Shown here piece by piece: positions 11,873 to 23,700 of a stretch of DNA of 64,000 bases (position 1 is its first letter; every line of letters starts with the position of its first letter). The stretch lies in assembly GCF_030052815.1 (NCBI RefSeq), contig NC_079495.1:111192584-111256583 (forward strand). Direction: 5' to 3'. Under the pieces are notes generated by a model. The model had not been told where the DNA came from and did not search any database. It saw only the letters and a list, made by a program, of their open reading frames with translations. The position numbers and the translations under genes were made by a program. The DNA is from Hevea brasiliensis (Eukaryota; Streptophyta; Magnoliopsida; Malpighiales; Euphorbiaceae).

Positions 11873-12968
11873 TCTTTTCCTTTAAAATAGTTGTTAAAGC
11901 ATTGTTGTTTAGAGTTTATTTGCTTCACGTATTCTTCGTTCCATGCTAATGTTCATTAAGCCAGAGGTGGTGTTTTCATGGATTGAATAATATTTCCTTG
12001 ATTTTATAACAATAATTAAATATTATTTTAAACTAGCTGAGATGGATTTTATGGATTTTTTTTTACCATTTTCAGATTGAAGATGAAGTATTAACCCTCA
12101 AAAGGATTATGGCTAGGAGCCTAATATCAATATAACATATACTTGAGGCATCTGACTTCTGATGCCTCCTAATAAAGATAGAAGGATTATGCCCTGTAAA
12201 TTTGTCAAGATTGCACTCATAATTTTCAAATTTCTCCAGTCTAAACAGACCTGCAAAACAGGATAAACAACAATAATCTCAACAGGATTAAAGTTTTCCT
12301 GTTGTATATATGAATTGATTCAATGCATGTATATTAGTCATGTCGTGTGAAATTTTGCTAGCAATGTATGGATTGAAAGGGGTTGTTTTTGAAAAGAACG
12401 AAAATATTAATGACATTTTATTGTCCAAATAAAAATAATAGACACACAGAGAGCCCATTGAAATTAGCTTTCCGTGTCATGTTTCCCAGCTATCAATTCT
12501 TGTGGAAATTCACAAGGAAGCATGGCAAAATCTAATCGCTACGCTTAACCCACAAGTGGCCCAAGGCCATAATTTTTCTTGGGTCAAAAAAATCTAATGA
12601 CTCGTCAAACCTAATAGCCACAAAAAGGTGCAAAACTCCCGCTTGAAGTGTCCGCCGGGGACACCTCCACTGCTTGGATAAACCTCTCCGGCTAACCAGA
12701 GCTTAGAATCATCTACCCAATTCAAAATTAAACTTAACCAGATAGGAAAAACGGTTTCTTACTTGCAAATTCACCATCTAACTAGTGACACTATCTCTAA
12801 TGAATTCTAGCCCACAAAAGTCTGGGCAAAAGATACTTTAGTTTGTTCTTTTCCCCCTCCCTCTCTTCGAGGCTGCATGAGTAGTCAGGAATTCTATACC
12901 AATTCGTCTTTCTTCAAGTTTGGGTACTTGAAGTTGTTGAATTTAAAGCAGTTGAAATTAGTGTGGCT
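11873..12968. other. Intergenic between pectinesterase and FPN3 pseudogene
   Basis: About 1.1 kb holding the pectinesterase 3' UTR and what was the FPN3 promoter. There is a perfect 8-bp-stem hairpin (GAGGCATC at 12145-12152 with GATGCCTC at 12161-12168). A pyrimidine-rich tract (TTCCCCCTCCCTCTC near 12851) lies just upstream of the FPN3 start. No further ORF seen. Confidence 0.55.
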
Positions 12969-14257
12969 ATGGTCTCAGTTTCACACGCTCTCTCTTTCAA
13001 TTTCATCGTCTTCTCGATAAGGCAAACGTCTCTATTGGCACCGCATCCTTCTAGAATTCGCTATAGCCTCGCTACTCGCAGATGGTTGAATTTCGGTTCT
13101 GCTTCCCCTCCATGCAGTTTTTTTTTTGCTTGTTTATGCATATTTTCTGGTTTTTTGTCTCGGTGTGTGATTAGTTTTAGAGAAAGTGAAGGAAAACAGA
13201 AGAATCTTTTTGAATTTTGGGTAAATTAATGGTCTTTGTGGGCTTTACATGGTTGGGTGTTCCGTAATTACTCATCTTTATTTGTTGTTTCTCTTGGAAC
13301 TGAAAAGATAAGAAATTGTGCTCTGTTTCATTTCTGAGAAATTGTAACAGGGGAAAGGAAATTTTGAATGTTAAAGACTTGTTGTTTTACATTATACTAC
13401 AATTGAGTTTAGCTGAGGCGTTTGTTACTTTTGGAGGTGGAAAAACTTACTTAACATGTCATTAATTTTCTGATACGTAAATGTGGCAACTTTATACATT
13501 TTTTTGCGTTTTGTTGTTGTTGTTTCAATGCAGGTTCAGAAATTTAAATTCAAGGTGTTTAATTACAAATTCTGACTTACAATGCAGCCATCTTCTCACT
13601 GATGATAAGGTCCCACAAGATGTTTCAGGAATTGAGCTTGATTTTTCAGCTCCTATTGTTCATATTAAATCTGATGTTCTTCAGGCTGTACCTTTGAGTT
13701 TACTAGCTGAAGCAACTTATGTGGATAGTCTTTTGACAGCATTGCTGGTGCGTTCCTTTCTTATCTACAACTGACAGCATTACGGTTGTGTTCCTTATGA
13801 TTTGAATGCCCTCTCAACTTAGTGTCATTAGTTGGTAACAAATTGCTATTCTTTTATTGTTCTGTTGTTTTCATCTTAGGCTTTATCAGGGAAGGAGCAA
13901 GATGCCCTTGCAGCAACTCCAGCCCATCCAGTTGGATTATATGGTAAGATTCTTTTACTTGAGTCTAATCAATCTGTGGTATTAACTTGAAATGCATGAA
14001 ATTTTTTAGGAGTCAAGCTGATGATTTAATGTGCTGCTTATAATTTTATATCACAAAGTTTCTTTTAGATGCAAGTTGTTGTTTTTGAAATTCTGGCATA
14101 GAAGTCCTCCCTGGGGAATTGAAGGTCAAAATTTTTTACTCTTAGGTTGCAAATCAAGTTAAAATGATATGGGATCTTGAAGGACCAGCCTCACGGGCAC
14201 GCCTAGCTGACACCCTACAGGGCAAGGGTGCTTCACATCAAGTCACCAATATCTGGG

Positions 14258-14441
14258 TTTTTTTTTTTTGACAGTAGGTAGGAAGGAGGGACAGAGAAGG
14301 GACACGCCTCAGTACAAAACCATGTCAATTTTGTGAAGAAATGTGGGATCCCATGTCTTTACAAAATTGCCATGGTTTTGTGTTGAGGTGTGTCCCTTCT
14401 CTGTCCCACCTTTTTACCCACTGTCAAAAAAAAAAAAAAAA
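14258..14441. mobile_element. Foldback MITE-like element in FPN3 intron 3
   Basis: A 184-bp near-palindrome. The left arm starts with poly-T then GACAGTAGGTAGGAAGGAGG; the right arm, read in reverse complement, starts with poly-T then GACAGTGGGTAAAAAGGTGG. Both arms continue with GGGACAGAGAAGGGACAC and ACAAAACCATG. Arm length is about 75 bp with few mismatches. No internal ORF. A non-autonomous terminal-inverted-repeat element is the simplest reading; a transcribed hairpin would also fold into a long small-RNA precursor. Confidence 0.65.
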
Positions 14442-15325
14442 GAAAAATTTAAAATGATAATTCCATGTTTAAGAAGCATCTGATTCTTTTATGATCAAGA
14501 ATTTTAATCAGCTTTACTGTGTCATTAAGCGAGAGCCTATTGCATTCTTAGAGGTTGTATTTTTCCTGAACTAAGAAATTCTCTTTATGTTTTTCAATGC
14601 CTTCACATGCCTGTAATATAGTTGTTTTAGTTATCTTGCATAGTAGCATTTGGGTTCATTGCATCTCCAGAACTGTACTTGTAGAATTTCTTTTACATTT
14701 TGCTATGTAAGACTAGTATATCTCTGCCAATAATGTTTATATGCTGCATTGAGTGGAGTTATTTTGATGTGTGGCATCCATTTTATTTTAGACCAATATG
14801 TAACGGTGGCAGATACTTTATTTGCCCAAACATGCAGCTTTCTAGCTCAAAAAGTGTTCCAACAAGGCTGGTTTAATGATGCATTTACATTCCTTTTGAC
14901 CTTTCCTGAAAATCAGTTGTTGCTTAATATTGTCTGGAATACGGATGTACCAAAAACAGCCTATGAAATAGTTCATTAAAAAATTATATTAGATCCTGTG
15001 TACTTCCTAACATGGAGGACTATGTTCAGCTTTGTATGCTAGTTGCCTAGCTGGAAATTTAGTGGAACAACTATGGAATTTTGCTTGGCCTTTCTGCTAT
15101 AGCAATGATTCATCCTAGCCTTCTAACAGTGGCGGTCATGGGTTTCTTCACCAAGGTTGTGATTTGTCCAAAAAGTTTGAGCCTACACATTTAATGGTGG
15201 GAGGATATTTTTTGACAAGTTCTGTGTTGTACAGCTTGCAATAATTGTTGGACACCCTTTGGTTGGAAAACTTATGGATCATTCTCCCAGGATACCTTCT
15301 TCTATTAGTTTAAATATAGTTCAGG

Positions 15326-16171
15326 TGACTTTTTTTTACTTTATATATTGTTGTTAGATAGGACTATATCTTTTCCAATTTTTTTTTCTTCATTCTTCTG
15401 CCTGTCTCAGGTTTCTGCTCAGTTGCTATCTGCAATGATGATTATTCATGCACATACTGTTTCTCCTATTTCTGCATCATCCATTCTTCTCCGTCCTTGG
15501 TTTCTTGTACTTGTTTTAGTTGGGGCCATTGAGAGGTTATGTGGAGTATACTGCATTGGGGGTAGCTATGGAGCGGGACTGGGTTGTGCTGGTAGTGGCA
15601 CGTTGTGCTTCCATTGTTGCTTCATATCTTTATTGTTTCTTTTTCTTTGTTCTCTTGGGAAGTTCAGCACACTGCACACTCTAATGTAATGTTCTCATTT
15701 GTGTAGTTAGCAGGAATAAATAGGCCAATTGCGCTCGCACAAGCAAATGCTGACTTTTTTTTACTTTATATATTGTTGTTAGATAGGACTATATCTTTTC
15801 CAATTTTTTTTTCTTCATTCTTCTGCCCGTCTCAGGTTTCTGCTCAGTTGCTATCTGCAATGATGATTATTCATGCACATACTGTTTCTCCTATTTCTGC
15901 ATCATCCATTCTTCTCCGTCCTTGGTTTCTTGTACTTGTTTTAGTTGGGGCCATTGAGAGGTTATGTGGAGTAGCATTGGGGGTAGCTATGGAGCAGGAC
16001 TGGGTTGTGCTGGTAGTGGCACGTTGTGCTTCCATTGTTGCTTCATATCTTTATTGTTTCTTTTTCTTTGTTCTCTTGGGAAGTTCAGCACACTGCACAC
16101 TCTAATGTAATGTTCTCATTTGTGTAGTTAGCAGGAATAAATAGGCCAATTGCGCTTGCACAAGCAAATGC
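15326..16171 (+). repeat. 425-bp direct tandem duplication of FPN3 exon 6 and part of exon 7
   Basis: Copy 1 is 15326-15750 and copy 2 is 15751-16171. They cover the end of intron 5, all of exon 6, intron 6 and the first part of exon 7. I see only three substitutions plus one 4-bp insertion (TACT near 15547) in copy 1, so the duplication is recent. The junction shares TG with both unit ends, consistent with microhomology or slippage. Copy 2 keeps exon 6 as 59 in-frame codons, while copy 1 is shifted by 4 bases. Confidence 0.93.
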
Positions 16172-17224
16172 TGTTCTTAATCGAATTGATCTCCTGTGTG
16201 AGGTGTTCACTAAATTCATGATCTCGTGAAATTACTTTTACTTTTTGTAGTTATATAAGCAATGCCATATATAATTTTTCATTTCCATCTAAAGAGGAAC
16301 ATATATATTCTTAACTCTTGTACACAGCATTCCCATATTGTCATTGTTATTTACACAGTCTTATATATTAGATTAGTACAAAAATGACTTTAATCACTAA
16401 TTACAGATTGGTGGGGCATCATTATTTGGTGTTCTTCTCTCCAAGTATGATCCTGTGACCTGCTTAAAGCTTGCTACTGGTCTAATGATATGGTCGTTGC
16501 CAGTTATGGTAATCACCTTTCAGGTACCTTCATGGCTAAATTATAGGTTCTGCCATTGTTTCTAACTATCAGTGCTACTTTTTCCAGATTGGTCTCACAT
16601 CGTTGACTAACAAGCTGTCTACTGGGGTGCTTGACCATGCCAGATTTTCCCAGACCTGTTGCAGAGAGTCAACTGGAGCAGCTATGGACGATGTTAACAG
16701 CTTAGGTAAAAGTTGCAAGAAAATATTATTCTAATGGGTTGTAATCTCTTGCTATATTTATTTCTTTTTTCTTTGGATAAGTAGTGGATAGAGTTGTGGA
16801 AACTATCAAGCTTGGGTGGAAGGAATATGTGCAGCAGCCAGTTCTTCCTGCAAGCCTTGCATATGTTCTCCTGTGCTTCAATGTTGTTCTTGCTCCAGGC
16901 AGTTTGATGACAGCATTTTTAATGCAGCGTGGTACTGTTAAAACCTTTGCCCAATTATTATGGAATCAATCTCTGATTGTGGACAAAAAAGGATCCAAGG
17001 TTCTGTAACAGACGTTTTAAAGTGCTTGTAACAATTACCATTTGGAGGATACAATAGGAGAGTAGGAGTATATTTACTTTAAAAAAAGAAAATCTTGCTA
17101 ACATTAAACTTAGCTATGCAACCATACATGTATGTACATTATATTGTGATAGTGTTTACTTTGGATTTCTTATTTTCTTATTGAAGATGTCTTTTGAGTT
17201 AATTACTGCATTGTTTTGATGTTA

Positions 17225-18060
17225 GTCGTGGCAAAAACGATGGATTTTTAGCATTTGTAGACATCATATTTTAGTCGGCCTTTAAATACACAACTCGTTC
17301 AATATACAAATTTTCTCTTTAAAAGTTATGATGCAATTTTAATTTCAGTAAGAATATTATTTTGAATGAATTTCCCATTTTAATATTATTCGATTTCAAC
17401 AATTTACCTAAATTACGACCCTATCACAATTCACTTATCTAAAATATGAACTTAGCAATAGTTCGAATCGTTTTCTAAATAAATGTCTAGCTTCAGAATA
17501 TTTCGACCTCACGCACAGTTAGGTTGTTTTCTGACCTTTTTGTTGTGTGTTCATATGTTTAAGTTTCAGAACTCTATTCTAATGCACCTTTAAGTTAGGT
17601 TGTTTTCTGATCTCTTCTTCTTTATTTGTCCTGTTCTGATCGATATCTGATCTTTGGATTATCCGATCTTGTATTCTGTTGTTTTCCGATCTCACTGTGT
17701 TCAAATACCTCAAAATCCCAAATTGTGGTTAGTTTTGTGGCTTGAATTGTTCAAACACTTAATTAAAATTTTATCCGATCTCTAAATAATTATTCCGATC
17801 TTAATAATTTACAAGTCACTTTTTCGATTTTACAATATTCCATATCACTTCTCAAATGTCTCAAAGCTTCGATCGATATTTGATCTCCGATGGTTTTCCG
17901 ATCTCTTTAAGGCGAAGTCTCATGTTCTATGATTGATAACCAATCTCAGAATCATCTAGTTCTATGTTCAATTTTATTCAGTTGATTGGGAGTTAATTTT
18001 TCTGATCTATACAGTACTTGCTCATGTAACTTGTTCTGATGTTTTTCTGATCTCATCAAG
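17225..18060. repeat. LTR/UTR-like repeat block rich in CCGATCT motifs
   Basis: Starts near TGTAGACATCATATTT (17257), a TG-start typical of some plant gypsy LTRs. It contains repeated CCGATCT/TTCTGATC words spaced tens of bases apart (17630-18050). On the minus strand it lies directly after the stop of the coiled-coil ORF at 18106, the place expected for that element's 3' LTR or UTR. Exact borders and lineage are not established. Confidence 0.45.
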
Positions 18061-18105
18061 AAAATTGATCATAAAAAGAGTTTTTTATTTCAAAAGAATA
18101 CAAAG

Positions 18106-19920
18106 TCATTCAACAGGAGGGTCTTCCCCAGCCCGCTCTTCAGGTACATTCTTAACATTCACTCCCTCCTCCCCCTCTTGTTTGCCCTCACTCTCGGCCT
18201 TGGCACGCCTAACTAGTTCCTTGAGCCAGGTGAAGTTCTCGTTGGGATAGCACTTAATGAGCTCGGCAAGGAGATCACTATGGACTTTCACATAAGCTTC
18301 AGCTTCCTTCATCAGAGCCTCCTCCTCCTCCGCTTTGATATCTTTGGAGAACTTAACCCGAACATTGTCAAGTTCCTTCTCTAGCCGAACTGTCCTCTCT
18401 TCTTGGGACTTCGCCTGTTGTTCCAATTCGACGATCCGAGCATTTGTAGCAGAGAGTTGGTTCTGCCCAGCTGCCACTTCTTGGGCCATCTTTGACATCT
18501 CCCTCTTCATAAGATAAACCTTCTCTCTGACTGCGTGCTGGGTCCCCATCACTTCCAAGCTCAAACTCATTGAGAGGCTGAGAAAATCATCAATACTTTC
18601 GGGACCTATTCTGGTATGATCCTCAGGAAAGCAGATCGTAGCGCTCAATACTTTTGCTAAGTCGAGGTTGCTCCGCACCTATTTGTTTTTCTCCAGTGAT
18701 TGGAGTAGTATTCTAGCACCTTGTGAGAGAGGTCGCCTAGATGAGGCTCCCTGCCCTGAGGATCCATCCTCTGCAGCTGAAGAGACTGGAGGATGGGAAG
18801 GAGGTTCTGATCGGTTGCTCTTGGATTTGACCTCAGAGCTTATCTCTTCAGTTCGGGCTCTCTTCCGAGCTTCAGCTCTTTTCATTTCTAGCACCTGCCT
18901 ACTGAGCTCCTTATTATGCTTTCGAGCTTCTTTCGCAGCCTCACCTCCCACCATATCTGCATAGAAAAGCAAATTAGTGAGATTGCTAGGACTAAGAGAT
19001 CAAATATTCGGGTTTTACCCATTTTAGGGCCAAAGTCAGAGAGTTGCAGCTCAATATTCTCATGGGCGATCACACTCATTATCCACCATTTCAGCTCAAC
19101 AAGAATCACATCCGAACACGAGTATCTATGAGTCATCGCTTGGCTTTTCAATTCCTTCACCATGGTGTCCTCGGCTTCGTTCAGAGTGATCTTCTTTTCC
19201 AGCTTTGGGACCAAGTAATTCCAACTATGTGGAATACCCATGAAACTATGGGGATCCTTGCTCCTAAGGATAAAGAACTGATCTTTCCAATTTTTTAGCG
19301 AGGAAGGGAGATTGGTGAAGAGCTCGCAGTTTAGCTTTTTTGAAAAAATTAAAATTCGTTATCTTTTCACCAAGCAAGCCTGTGCAGTTCGGTGAAGACT
19401 TTCACTGTGGGCTCAAGTCCCTTAGCTCGGCAAAGACCTCTGAAAGCCAACAGAGTTCGCCAGGAGTTCGGATGTACTTGAGTTATGCCAATTCGGTGAT
19501 ACTTCAGATAGTCCTTGTAAAATTATTCTAGAGGAAATCACAGCCTTGCTGTTAATTGCTCTTCGTACACTATAATCATATTTACTCCGTCGAAGAAGTG
19601 ATTGGCTCGAAGATCTTCGTGACACTTAATGAGCTCGAAAAAGTTGGTTGGGAGATTGAATTCTAGGTTAATTAATTCGAGATCAGTTATCCCAAGGACT
19701 AATGGGAGTTCGTCCACAAGTAGATTCTCCTTCCTCATGACCAGAGCTTGTCTTGGCATTGGCTCGACAGGCTGACTGGTGGTCGGAACGGTAGTTGTAG
19801 CAAGTTCAGATCGTCTACTTGGCCTAGCCTCATCACCCTCTTCTGAGGACCACGAAAAGTGAATGGAGGGCAGGCTTGCAACTCTCTGACCTTCAGTGCT
19901 ATTAATTTACAACCCAAAGA
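18106..19920 (-). mobile_element. Transposase_28-like (putative gypsy-type) ORF remnant with coiled-coil C-terminus
   Basis: Read on the minus strand from about 19920. An N-terminal segment (LPTNFFELIKCHEDLRANH) is followed by a block typical of PF04195, including VHPNSWRTLLAFRGLC and TVKVFTELHRLAW. Then comes a helix-rich part ending LSDFGPKMG, a 62-bp GT-AG intron (18957-19018), and a long charged coiled coil (18956-18106) rich in Lys/Glu with a C-terminus ending PEERAGEDPPVE. In-frame stops occur near 19547, near 19536 and at about 18679, so it is dead. The frame also shifts between segments. Proteins of this kind are carried by non-autonomous plant LTR elements; the function is unknown. 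Confidence 0.6.
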
Positions 19921-20029
19921 AACATAAAAGAAATAAATCCAATCACATTGGTCTTTTATTGTCCATGATCATCCATCATGCATATCACTATTTAACAATT
20001 AAATAAAATATATATACTTAAATTACATT

Positions 20030-20160
20030 GAATATCTCATATTCAACTTAAAAATCCAGATTTGAATATGATTCAAACAAATTTAAAAATTCAGATTTGA
20101 ATCACATTCAAACAAATTTAAAAATTCAGATTTGAATCAAAATTTAATTGTGTGATTAAA
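20030..20160. repeat. Short tandem repeat, units about 37 bp
   Basis: Three diverged copies of a unit containing AAATTTAAAAATTCAGATTTGAA occur in a row (20045-20150). A minor local repeat inside the retroelement region; the core shared word is AAAAATTCAGATTTGAATC. Confidence 0.7.
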
Positions 20161-20456
20161 ACTCCTAATTAAACACTTTAATTAGTCATGGGCCTAATTA
20201 TGGACCTTGAAACCAAGCCCACAAACAAGCCCAAACAGCCATGCGCATGGTTGAATGCATCAAACCATGCGCACCATGGTGTTCTTCATCAAACCGCCAC
20301 CTTTGCTTTGCAACCAGCAATGAATCAATCATCTCATGATCAAATCACACAATTAAATCATATAATCAGGAATCTAAATGGCAAATATAGTGGCTCTGAT
20401 TTAAAACTGATCAGAAAAAGATCAAACTAATACCACGTTTCAAATTGGCGCCGAAA

Positions 20457-23400
20457 AAGTTAAGGAAACTGAGAGAAAACGTTTAAGAGGCTTGAGGAAA
20501 TAGAGAGAGCAAAGTGTGAGAATGACTTAGCCCCTCCCTATTTATTCTCGTCCGAGCATTGAATGCTCGCGAGATCCTAGGCGGCACATCGGTAAACGAA
20601 AAATTAAATATTATCCCAGTTCTCCATGAACACCTGGAGGACGTTCTAGAGGGTGAGAGATTGGACAAGTGAGGTGAGGTGAAATGATTTTGTTCAGAGA
20701 TCAGATAGAAGGGGGGCCGAAAGAGTTCGGTTGAAAGGACTGTGGCTAGAGATCGGGCAAGAGAGAGTCCAGAAAAAAAGAGATTAGCTAGGAAACCGAT
20801 CAGAAGAGTAATCAGAATCATGTAAATAATAAAACATAATAAATAGATAAAAACAGAATAAATAAATAAAATGGAATTAAGCTTAAATAAAAAGTCCATT
20901 TCATTTCCAAAAGATCAGATTACATCATTTGGGCGATCTTTCTAACCCGATAATTAATTACAGATATTCATACCTACTCTACCCTATGTTCTACCCTTAT
21001 TTCCGCAGTTCGACACCTCCCGATCTCAATATGTCATTCAAGAGATACGTGGAGATCAAGAAGGTAGCTCTCATCAACTATACGAAAAGCTCGTTGTCAT
21101 TGTCGATGTTATCGACTAGAACCAAGCCTCAATCGGGACCCCTGAGATGGTTAGGAGCCAAATGAATTTCAAGAGGCAATCACCGATATCAAGATTGAAA
21201 TTAGCAGTCCCCCCGTCCGAGATTCATCTTTGGCTCGGATCGGTAGGCTGATTAGAGATCAGTATGGTAGTCATTTTGGACCCTGATCGGCCGTTTAGTC
21301 CCGTTCCCTCGCCATTATCGGATGACGTTCTCGTAATTCTCCGAACATCACTGTCGTCCATTTTCAAGTGACAGACAAAGAAAGTAATAGGAAAAAGATC
21401 AAAGCGACTGTCATAGCAAAAAATGATGTTGGAAAGGTAAGGCATAGGGAAGAACATGCCGAAAATTGATTGGAGAAGGAAAGGTGAAAATGTGAGAATG
21501 GCAGCCTACTACCTCTTAGTATATATAGGCCTAGGCATTTAATGCCTGTAGAACTCAAAGCAGCTCATCGGTAAGTGGAGAGTTTAATGCTTCATCGTTA
21601 TTTGAGGTTCACCGATATAGACTAGATGCAGAGGAGGGATAGGAAAGAGATTAAGAAGCGAGAAGAAATCAAACGTGGAAAGAGTTGGTTTAAGATATCA
21701 GAATAGAAGGTCTTAGAGCTGCCAACCATAATGAGAGATCGGGTAGGAGAATGAGACACAAAAATCAGGTAGATCGAGAAATGGCAAATAAAGATCAGAA
21801 GGTTTGGGGAATCAAGAGTTCAAAAGTTAGTCATGATCCTTGATCTGCAAGATCAACTCCCCCACCATCGGATCTGAGTTAGTTAAAGCATTTGGGGTAC
21901 GATCTAATCTCTACCATCCATTCCATTTGTAAGGACGAACCCGAACCATTGGATCTGAGGCGGTTAAAGCATTCTGGTATGCCTCAATCTACACCATAGA
22001 TCTCACTTGTGAGGATGGGTTTTGGGCCATTAGATTAAAAGTAAATAATAGATTCAGCACTTTTCCTTCCCGGCCTTCGGATCCATTCTGTAAGGCAAAA
22101 CCCCTAACCGTTGGATTAGAAAGGAAAGGACAAAAGAACTCTAAGCTAAATCTCAACCCTCAATTTTGATCCTCTTTAATTCTCGACCTTTGGATTTTGT
22201 CCTTCTAAATCCAAACCCTTCATCTTTTCCTACTCAAATCCTGACCTTCCATTTTAAGACCCCCGTTCCCTATAAATACATTAATGCTACACTATAGAAG
22301 GGGTCTCTGGTCACTGGTCTTTGGTTGGGATCCCTGGTTTTGAGTATTGCTCCTTAGCTTCTTTGCCTTTTGTTCTGAAGTTCTTGGTCTTTAAGGGACT
22401 TTAGAAACGTGTTTTCTAAAGAATCTAAAGAATCTTGTCTCAAGAACTCCAAATTCATCGGTCCCTTTCTTCGGTAGATTCGCACAATAGCCCGGTGGTC
22501 TAATCTGGGTTCGTCATCAGAATCTTATCCCTGACGCTTTCGTCATTTCAAGAGGCACTCTTGGTCAGCCTAGCCGCCGTGATCCCTTTTGATGTGACAT
22601 ATCAGTGACAGCTCTCCTGTCACCTTTAATAGCTCTTTACAGTTAAATGCCTTAATAACCCTTCCTCTGATTGAATGTAATTAGGTTGTATTTGTTACGT
22701 AAGATAGAATCCAAACTTTTGAAACATCTAATCACGCTGAACTTTTAGAATAGATTAGTTTGTCTCATAAATATTATCTTCTGCCTGTTATAGTAACACA
22801 TTCGTCATTTCAAAAGCATGCTTCTTTTTACTTTTAGTAGTGTAAAAATGAGAGTGCGGGTAGTATAAATGTTACTTGAGGTTCGGAAGAATATTGAAGA
22901 GTTCGGATAGGAGGGGCCAGGTAAAATGAGGGTGTTGAGATAGACAGTTCGGATTTAATTGGAGAGATCAAGAATAACAAAAAGAAAAAGGTCTGATGAT
23001 GGAGTCCGGCTCAATATAAAGAGTTTGGACTTGATTGGAGAGGTCGAAAACAATAAAGGACAGAAGGTCAGACATAAATAAAGGTAGATATGCAGAGTTT
23101 GGATAACTAATAAGAAATCAAAAATAAAGAGAGTGAGAAAAGAGTTCGGATAGTAAAGAGAGATCGGAAAATAACGCGCGCAATACGCCATATTCACATT
23201 GAATCGTCTCATTCTTTACATCCTTCTTATCTTTTAGCGGGAGTTCGAGAAAGAGTCATTTCTTTGAATCCTCGTAGTTTTGCGTTTTTTTTTTATTACA
23301 AAGGTCGTCTTTTATAAACACGGAGTTCAGGAGAGAGTCCTTTTCTTGAACTCCCTCAATTTTACATTTTATTATAAAGCTCGCCCTTTATAAACAGGGG

Positions 23401-23700
23401 AGTTCGGGAAAGAGTTCTTTCCTTAAACCCCCTTAGTTTTTATGTTTTACTATGAAGATCATTCTTCCAAATATGGGAGATCGAGAGAGAGTCCTTCTCT
23501 TAAAATCCCAGATGTTGATTTATTTTCGCAAAAATTCTACACACTCTTAAACAAATTTATCGAACACGTTTCAATATTCGGTTCGCGAAAGTCCTTCTAA
23601 GAACCCCGAGTTCTATATAGGGATCTAATGGAGAGTCCTTCTTAGGAATCCTCATGTCCTTCATTCAGTTCGGCTTAATCAAACAAAATACCGTAGTTAC
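20457..23700. mobile_element. Nested LTR/UTR fragments of Tat/LARD-like retroelements
   Basis: No intact ORF. Two diverged minus-strand promoter-like modules share the order GCATTNAATGC, a TATA box and GTGAGAATG on the plus strand (about 20510-20600 and 21490-21580). A plus-strand TATA box CCTATAAATAC lies near 22270, followed by transcript-leader-like sequence to about 22620. Four degenerate tandem units of about 90 bp, each with GAGTTCGGGAAAGAGTC-like and TTTATAAACAGG-like words, lie at 23230-23520. The GATC/GTTCGG-rich composition matches 17.4-18.06 kb, suggesting one family. I could not define paired LTRs or target-site duplications. Confidence 0.45.

Noticed and set aside
15348..16105. 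Two long near-identical ORFs that look like a duplicated small gene
   Set aside because: They are ferroportin exon 6 read through its introns in the tandem duplication; the residues outside VSAQLL to the donor are intronic.
16932..17006. C-terminal tail extending the ferroportin ORF to 17008
   Set aside because: It reads into the intron donor GTACTG; the true continuation is at 31671 and matches ferroportin.
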